From Dimorphilus gyrociliatus (taxonomy: Eukaryota; Annelida; Polychaeta; Dinophilidae), in assembly GCA_904063045.1 (NCBI GenBank), contig CAJFCJ010000003.1, positions 1,488,001 through 1,552,000 on the forward strand: 64,000 nt of DNA. Reading direction: 5' to 3'. This document shows positions 58,075 to 64,000 of the stretch, piece by piece. The position numbers and the translations under genes were made by a program. Position 1 is the stretch's first letter; each line of letters begins with the position of its first letter. The notes below the pieces were generated by a model. That model did no database searches, was not told where the DNA came from, and was given only the letters and a program-made list of their open reading frames with translations.

Positions 58075-59406
58075 ATGAGACAGTCGTTTGAAGTCATGTA
58101 CTCGCAAATATTACTTTTTTTAATTTGGATGCAGAGTTTCTCATCATGTGAAAGTAAAGCTTCTCTTTCGAAAACTACCGCTTTAAAGAATACCAGCCAG
58201 GTGTTTGGTAGGACAAATGTAACAGAATATGACAGATTTTCTTCTAACGAAGTTACTACAAGAATGAATGAAAACAACAGTTCATGTTTAATATGTGCTA
58301 TAAGCAAAGAAGCAGTTTCAAATTGTAAACATTTTTTCAAACATATAGAGACTTCCAGTAAAAGAGATGAGAAAATTACTGAGGATAGTAACAATACCCA
58401 TAATAATTTAGCAATTCAGAATTCAGGAATAACTTTTGGTATTTTTGGTATATTTGGAAATACTTTGGTCATTATTGGTTTATATCAAAAAGAGATAAAA
58501 ATTCATGAACTACTAATTATTAATCAGAGCGTGATAGACGCACTTTGTTGCCTTTCTGTGATTCTACATTCGATATGGGTGTTGGGTAAAGAAATGGTAT
58601 ATACTAATATCTCTTGGTGGCTAAGAGAAATTCAATGTAGAATAGTCAAAGGAGAAACTCTCCTCTGGGGATTGATGAATGTTTCAACAACAAACCTATG
58701 TGTTTTAACTTTAGAAAGATATATAGCAATAGTATTTCCTATGTTTCATCATGTGTATGTAACAAAATTTAGAGCTAAAATATGCGTATTTATTACTTGG
58801 ATTCTTGGCTTAAGTTTTCAAGTAGTTAGTTCTGTAAATATAAATAGAATGGTTAATGACAAATGCGAGTTTTGGCATCATTTCATTATACCAAATGGTA
58901 AAAAATTTCTCGGAGTGTTCTTGTTTGTAGTAGAATGGTTACTACCTATAATTTTACTAATAGTTTGTAATTGCCATATGGCTTGGATCATACACAAAAG
59001 TAGAAATTTTGGAAAGCAGACAGAAGATTCCCTCGATAACAAAAAAATTGCAGCCAGAAACAATTTATTTAAAACGTTACTTTTCGTTGGTATGGGTTTT
59101 TTTGTATGCAATAGTTGGAATGCAATCTTTTTCTTATTATATAACGTTGGTGTTTCAAGTAGCGTTATCGATTTAAATTCAACTTTCTTTCTTGTAACTA
59201 TTATTGTTTACATGGCTAATCCTATAATAAACCCATTCGTCTACACGCTCCAATATGAGCATTTTCGGCGTCGTCTATATTTCATTCTATTCAAGTGCAG
59301 AAATAGGACTAACGCATCTGTTGATGAGGAGGTTTCTAACAAAACGAGAAAATTCGAATACTTTACGACGAATAGTAGCAGAAATACTGAACGAGACAGC
59401 AAATAA
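58075..59406 (+). CDS. Rhodopsin-family (class A) G-protein-coupled receptor, orphan
   Basis: An uninterrupted coding region of 443 residues. A signal-peptide-like start (YSQILLFLIWMQSFSSC) precedes a long N-terminal domain with several N-glycosylation sites and cysteines. TM1 has FGNTLVIIGL with the GN motif, TM2 NQSVIDALCCL with the conserved Asp, and TM3 ends in LERYIAIVFP with a canonical E-R-Y. TM6 is FVCNSWNAIFFLLYN and lacks the usual CWxP (CNSW instead). TM7 is YMANPIINPFVY with NPxxY. The Cys before TM3 (REIQCRIV) can pair with ECL2 Cys (NDKCEFW). The C tail is basic then Ser/Thr rich. The ligand class is not readable. A poly(A) signal lies at 59488. Confidence 0.9.
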   Translation: MRQSFEVMYSQILLFLIWMQSFSSCESKASLSKTTALKNTSQVFGRTNVTEYDRFSSNEVTTRMNENNSSCLICAISKEAVSNCKHFFKHIETSSKRDEKITEDSNNTHNNLAIQNSGITFGIFGIFGNTLVIIGLYQKEIKIHELLIINQSVIDALCCLSVILHSIWVLGKEMVYTNISWWLREIQCRIVKGETLLWGLMNVSTTNLCVLTLERYIAIVFPMFHHVYVTKFRAKICVFITWILGLSFQVVSSVNINRMVNDKCEFWHHFIIPNGKKFLGVFLFVVEWLLPIILLIVCNCHMAWIIHKSRNFGKQTEDSLDNKKIAARNNLFKTLLFVGMGFFVCNSWNAIFFLLYNVGVSSSVIDLNSTFFLVTIIVYMANPIINPFVYTLQYEHFRRRLYFILFKCRNRTNASVDEEVSNKTRKFEYFTTNSSRNTERDSK

Positions 59407-59487
59407 TAAATGTAGCTGTTGTCAGCGTATGCACAGTCCATTCTAAATCAATTAATATATTTATCATAAATGTTGTGTTTGGTAGAA

Positions 59488-59493
59488 AATAAA
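59488..59493 (+). terminator. AATAAA poly(A) signal of the GPCR gene
   Basis: Hexamer 82 bases after the stop. Confidence 0.55.
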
Positions 59494-61548
59494 TTTTTCG
59501 CAGCGATCTTTTCTCTAACGATTTTTTCCATAGAAAAATTGCAGAAAGATCATTTCTATAAAATGAAATAAAATTTAATAAAAAGGGAAGAGGAGGATAA
59601 ACCTCAGGGAGAATTATATATTTCCTCCAATTTTTTATCCACTTTATATTTTTTATATTACTTTTATGAAGTAAATTTACGAGACTAGCTACTTTTGTAA
59701 TTCAAATATTATAAGAATATTTATAGAAAAAGCACCAAATAATAATGCTATAAAAGAGATATTTCTAGTATTTTTATGGTTATTTATTTACTTAGTATTT
59801 TTTAAATTTATATCTTTATCTTGTTAACTATAAAGTTAAAGTTTCCATTTCCTAGTCGAGGTAGATAATCAGTCATATTTTTCTACTTACAATTAACTAA
59901 TAATGCAAAAATTAAGGACAGAGAAAGAGAAATACTAATATGAGAGAAATAAAATCATAGAAAGAAATACGCATATACAATTCACTGTACAATGTAGTTA
60001 ATATATACCCAGGATATACACCTTAGGCGTCTTTTCCTACAATAAAAAGAAATTCTATCTATTGAATAGTTGAGGAAAAGTTTATTTTTTAAATTGATCT
60101 AACTCTACAACAGATATCTGTTACTTGAACTTTAATAAATGACTATAACTGATAATCACTTAATACTTAAAATGATGGAAACATCTACATTCTTTTATTA
60201 AAAAGTAAACGAGATGCAAAGTTTCTTAGAAGAGTTTAACAGTAATGTAATTAAAATTAGTCTATTCTTAGAGCTAAAAAGTATGAGATCTCATATAAAT
60301 CACTTATTACCCAAGTTTCGCATCTTACACACACATGTATATATATATATACAGACGTATCTTACGTTTTGATGAAAGCTATTGTGTCCTAATAAGAAAC
60401 AGGTATTTATTTAATTAGAATTTGTTTATAATTTTTTATAATAAATACAATGAAATAGATAACTTAATTGAAGAGAACATAGTTTAATATATAATTTTAG
60501 CTATGTGGTTCTATATCTCTGGTTTTCTCTTTGGTATTGTTAGACAATAATTATTTCTCTGGTAATGAGATTATCATCACTTAATTAGAAAGTACTTCTA
60601 TTAAATAACATAGAGATATTATATTTAGCTATTCTGCAATGTAATTTCCTTATAGTTCACATTATTTAAGATTTCTGAGAAAAAAATGAATCAATAACTT
60701 TCTAAAGCATGAATGTAAGAGACACGAAGATATTGAAAAATTAAACTAAATTTCTCATCAATTAATTGCTAGAAAAAAACTTGACTATTGTGCTTAGGAA
60801 CACAATAAAGGAAGAATATTCTAACGTAAGCTATTGAAAACTAAAGAGGAAAGTGCTTTTTTATTATTTATTCTTATCAGCTTCACGTAGTAGGTTCTTT
60901 TTAAGAAAATAAAACTAATTAGGCGAAAGAATGTTGAAAGAAGGTTGAAAGAAGGGCTCTTATAAAAAGAAAATTAGGCGAGAAGGCCTTTACTTCGACT
61001 GCGACGTTTTAAAATATTAATCTAATCAATAATAAATGATCCTGCTAAAAGCAGATAAGTCAGGCAAACTGAACAAGATTGCAATTTATAACCGTCGTAA
61101 GATGAATATACGACTTTGTACAATACAAACATTTACTGTATGCCGTATATAAACAGAACGGTGCCAAGGTTTTATTTAATATTGGTGACGCCTTGCAACC
61201 GGTTCTAGTGATAAAAAATAACAGCGTTTGTTTTATTTATAGCAAATTTCAAGAAAAAGTGCCTTTAGAGGATCGAAATTTTAAGACTTTTACTTGATTT
61301 TGTTCAAGTATAAAAAAGAAAGATTTTCTTTTTGATTCTTGTCAGGTATTGCTTTTTCCGATGATTTCATTGTTCTCAACACATAAAATAAAATCTTTTA
61401 ATGTAAAATAGTTTCTTTTTATGATTTAACAGTATACTATATTTTTGATTGTTGATAAAAATTCTTTATATATCACTTTCTTTCTGACCTTATAAGTAGA
61501 AAAGTTTAAAATTTTACTTTTTAGGTCATCAAAACAAATAAAGTGAAA
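59494..61548. other. Gene-poor intergenic region
   Basis: 2 kb of AT-rich DNA with a CA/TA microsatellite near 60331-60352. An acceptor-like polypyrimidine tract ending in TTTTTAG at 61525 suggests a 5' untranslated exon of the next gene. No coding exon is supported. Confidence 0.45.
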
Positions 61549-62199
61549 ATGGGTAAAAATTCAGAAGAGATTGCGGATATGCACGGTATGAAAAATCGTA
61601 AATTCAAGATGGTTGGTTCATATATGAAACGCACTGACAATCACTTGGACAGTGAACTCAAAGATTTGTCGAGGGAGCTAAAACAGAAATTAGGTAAATT
61701 AGATGGAGAGGCTGATCAAGTCAGAATGAAAGCTGAGCAATTAATAGATGAGCAAGAAAATGTTGTATTAAGTCGAAGATCTAGTACAGATGACGTAAGA
61801 CTGTCTGCACAGAGGAGAGTGAGTATCACTGGTAATGATGTATTTTTAACGCCACTACCTAAAAGTAAAGGCAGAAGGGCTAGTGTTGCTGTTGTTTCGA
61901 CTACAATTCCTAAGCCACCTGTCCGAAGAGGTTCAATAGCAGAACCAATCAAAGATTATAAAAGTAGAGGAAGAAGACAATCAGCTCCTGCTATACATCT
62001 TCCAAAAAAGGGTCAAGATCTTTCTTCAAGTTCCGCAAATTTAATCTCAAGACGGACATCAGTCGCTAGCTCTTTAGTTGAAGAAGAAGAAGAACCCGAA
62101 CCCGAACCTCTTGATAGTCTAAAGCAATGCCGATATCTAAGGATTCCAGGTCATGTTGAAAGAGAATTAAGTATTGATGAAGTTTTTGCCGATGATTGA
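61549..62199 (+). CDS. Small basic protein with six RRxS kinase sites, unrecognised
   Basis: 216 residues in one coding exon. The N-terminal third (about 25-72) is a charged helix likely to form a coiled coil (HLDSELKDLSRELKQKLGKL). The middle is disordered and carries six RRxS motifs: RRSS (S79), RRVS (S92), RRAS (S112), RRGS (S129), RRQS (S145) and RRTS (S171). This is the consensus of protein kinase A and related kinases. The tail is acidic (EEEEEPEPEP), then RYLRIPGHVERELSIDEVFA closes the protein. I know no orthologue. Function as a multisite cAMP/PKA target is inference. The ATG at 61549 is preceded by an acceptor-like site at 61525, and a poly(A) signal follows at 62281. Confidence 0.75.
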   Translation: MGKNSEEIADMHGMKNRKFKMVGSYMKRTDNHLDSELKDLSRELKQKLGKLDGEADQVRMKAEQLIDEQENVVLSRRSSTDDVRLSAQRRVSITGNDVFLTPLPKSKGRRASVAVVSTTIPKPPVRRGSIAEPIKDYKSRGRRQSAPAIHLPKKGQDLSSSSANLISRRTSVASSLVEEEEEPEPEPLDSLKQCRYLRIPGHVERELSIDEVFADD

Positions 62200-62280
62200 T
62201 GATAAACAAGCACTTCAGATCACTTTTTGCTTTTGATTATAAGCTGAAGAGTTACATTTTCTTTTTTTTTCTTTTAAAAA

Positions 62281-62286
62281 AATAAA
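62281..62286 (+). terminator. AATAAA poly(A) signal of the RRxS gene
   Basis: Hexamer 82 bases after the stop. Confidence 0.6.
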
Positions 62287-62894
62287 CGATAGGGAAAAAA
62301 AATTACAGCATTCTTGGATAAATACAGTAGCTTATTCCGATAAATAGCCATTTTTGTGCTTAGTTCAACTGTTACTTTATATAAAGCATTCAATTTATAG
62401 ACTTATTTTTGTACCCAAAGGATTTGCCTTGTAATCGAAGGCGACTATAACTTACTTTCATCTTACGAGAATTATATCTTTTTTTATGGAATAAGTCTTT
62501 CTTTGTAGATTTCTAAACCTCAACAGATGGCGTATGAAGCAGGAGGAACAGTTAGCTAAATAATACACTGCATATTTCATGTAAAACTTTTTGTAATCCA
62601 AATTAAAGAATAATGTTACAAATTATTAGTTACATATAATATTGAGGAAAGTTAGCGAATATGAAAAGAATTTTTCTATTAATGAAATATTTCACCTAGT
62701 ACGACCCTACTGTCTAAAAGGTCAAATTGCAGCTGACTTTATTTAAAAGATGGTGATTTCTTGAAAATTTAAACAGACCTGTAGATAAGTCTGTCGAAAT
62801 TATAATTAATGTTTGGTTTTCGAAATTTCTTAGAAGAAATCAGATAAAAAATATATTATTTAGCTGCTGTATATTGCATTAGTATACAGTGTAT

Positions 62895-62926
<32 letters not shown>

Positions 62927-63222
62927 CTATATTACATCTGTGGATATAAAAGAAGAAGGATCAAATGTATTTTAAAGCGCAAACAGAAGAAAGGAAAAAC
63001 CTCAACTCTGACCTACGTACGGTATATTTTCAAGAGCAAACCTGTAAATTCGAATATAAACAATTGGTAAAAGTTAAGAGAGGGAGCCAAAAAATTAGTA
63101 GAAAAGGGTGTGAATAGGAAGAGAGGAGAGGGGGCTGCTGATCGCAAAACTGTATACATCTCACTCTCAGACAGAAGTTGATCATATACGAATAATACTA
63201 AAAGCTGAAAACTTATGAACCT
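62287..63222. other. Intergenic region with TA microsatellite
   Basis: 0.9 kb AT-rich, with a TA dinucleotide run at 62892-62913. The last 150 bases are more purine- and GC-rich (GAGAGGAGAGGGGG near 63122) and probably hold the promoter or 5' untranslated region of the next gene. Confidence 0.5.
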
Positions 63223-64000
63223 ATGAAGAGAGCTACTAGAAGATGGTGTAAAAGATTCTTTTTGTATGGGGGAGTCTTTTGCGTTGTATTTCTATTATTA
63301 CTAGCTATAAAATTGAATTTCGATATTCTAAAGCATGATAATGTTTTATTACAAACAAGTTTTGTTAAGAAGACGACATCTCATTCGAAAGTGGATTTTA
63401 TATCAGAAAATTATTTGCGGATCATCAACGAAACAATTATTTATCCTCCGTTCAAGATAAGAAGACCTAATTTCATAGATGAGAGAGATAAAGTAGCCTT
63501 TCTTACTAACAAGATAAATGATGAAGCAATGAAGAAGGTGTCTAGAGAGAGGTTGATTGGTCGTATTGTAATGCAGCAAAATGCAACGATTCACGAATCT
63601 TTTGATTGTGGCTGGAAAACGAAATTCAAAGATTTCGAAAATAAATCAAACAAACAAGGTAATATTTTACAGGTTGCTGCTGGTTTGCTAGTACCTCAAT
63701 CAGACAGTTTTCAGCATTTTATGGACGGAGTCTTACCAAAAATTGTTCAGGGGAGTTATTCAGAATTTCCGTTGAGAGGTGTTAAATTAATTATCAACTC
63801 AATACAGAGCTAAAATTTAACTCAATCGCATGATAAAAGCAACTTCTTGAAAAAGTATTAAATGAAAAGTTTAAGAATTCTCGAATCTGGAAAAGAGATT
63901 ACCAGATAACTTAAATTTGACCTTTTTATAATTCTGAATAACACCTCCAGGCCAGTAACGTTTTAAAAGAAACGCGGGCATCAATAGTATTGTTTAGGCC
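63223..64000 (+). CDS. GT61-like type II membrane glycosyltransferase, incomplete or interrupted
   Basis: The frame from 63223 to 63813 encodes 196 residues: a basic N terminus, a signal anchor (LYGGVFCVVFLLLLAIKLNF, about 14-33), a luminal stem, then AAGLLVPQSDSFQHFMDGVL followed by PKIV. That last block resembles the PxxxxFxHFxxDxLP signature that opens the DUF563/GT61 catalytic domain (EOGT and POMGNT2 group). A stop follows after VKLIINSIQS, far short of a full domain. At 63840-63911 another frame reads LLEKVLNEKFKNSRIWKRDY, which would continue such a domain well. Either an intron, a frameshift or a broken copy lies between. Family membership is tentative. Confidence 0.5.

Noticed and set aside
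41285-63222. Search for tRNA genes, CRISPR arrays or transposon open frames in the gene-poor half
   Set aside because: I found no tRNA-like T-loop with flanking stems, no regularly spaced repeats, and no transposase or reverse-transcriptase motifs.

Overview
The window is nuclear DNA from an animal. It is AT-rich, most genes are broken by short GT-AG introns of roughly 45-170 bases, and the gene set is metazoan: Ki-67, whirlin, TSC22, TAPT1, DAW1, PGAM5, ALP/Enigma PDZ-LIM and importin alpha-3. There are no operons, plasmid genes or bacterial signals. Gene density in the first 40 kb (about one gene per 2 kb, many head-to-head pairs a few hundred bases apart) suggests a compact invertebrate genome. 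A small-genome lophotrochozoan such as a miniaturised annelid would fit, but that is inference. I assembled exons by hand from splice sites and reading phase. Every multi-exon model given in full keeps one open frame, and most are supported by family similarity recalled from memory.

Layout. 1-12 kb: ZNF622 (-, cut by the window edge), a Rab GTPase (+), a torsin-like AAA+ protein (-), a TFPT/INO80F-like coiled-coil protein (+), PGAM5 (+), a GT31 beta-1,3-galactosyltransferase (-), MRPS26 (+), METTL25 (-). 12-28 kb: SDHA (-), DAW1 (+), TAPT1 (-), whirlin (+), an unrecognised CUB-type membrane protein (+), a PDZ-LIM protein (-). 28-40 kb: RPL35A (+), importin alpha-3 (-), a basic protein ending in a CAAX box (-), and an invertebrate Ki-67 (+) with an FHA-like N terminus, a PP1-docking motif and short Ki-67-like repeats. 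41-51 kb: a single TSC22-family gene (-) with three alternative first exons spliced to one leucine-zipper exon, filling 9.5 kb of otherwise non-coding DNA. 51-64 kb is sparse: an unnamed 199-residue protein, a possible 49-residue protein, a rhodopsin-family GPCR, a protein with six RRxS sites, and a GT61-like membrane protein that runs into the window end.

The genes do not form one pathway. Themes are mitochondria (PGAM5, MRPS26, SDHA), ribosome and nuclear import (ZNF622, RPL35A, importin), cilia or sensory structures (DAW1, TAPT1, whirlin), and mitotic chromatin (Ki-67 and possibly its head-to-head CAAX partner). The most unusual items are the Ki-67/CAAX pair, the TSC22 locus with palindromic CREs near two of its three first exons, the RRxS-repeat protein, and a hairpin that places poly(A) signals in its loop behind RPL35A.
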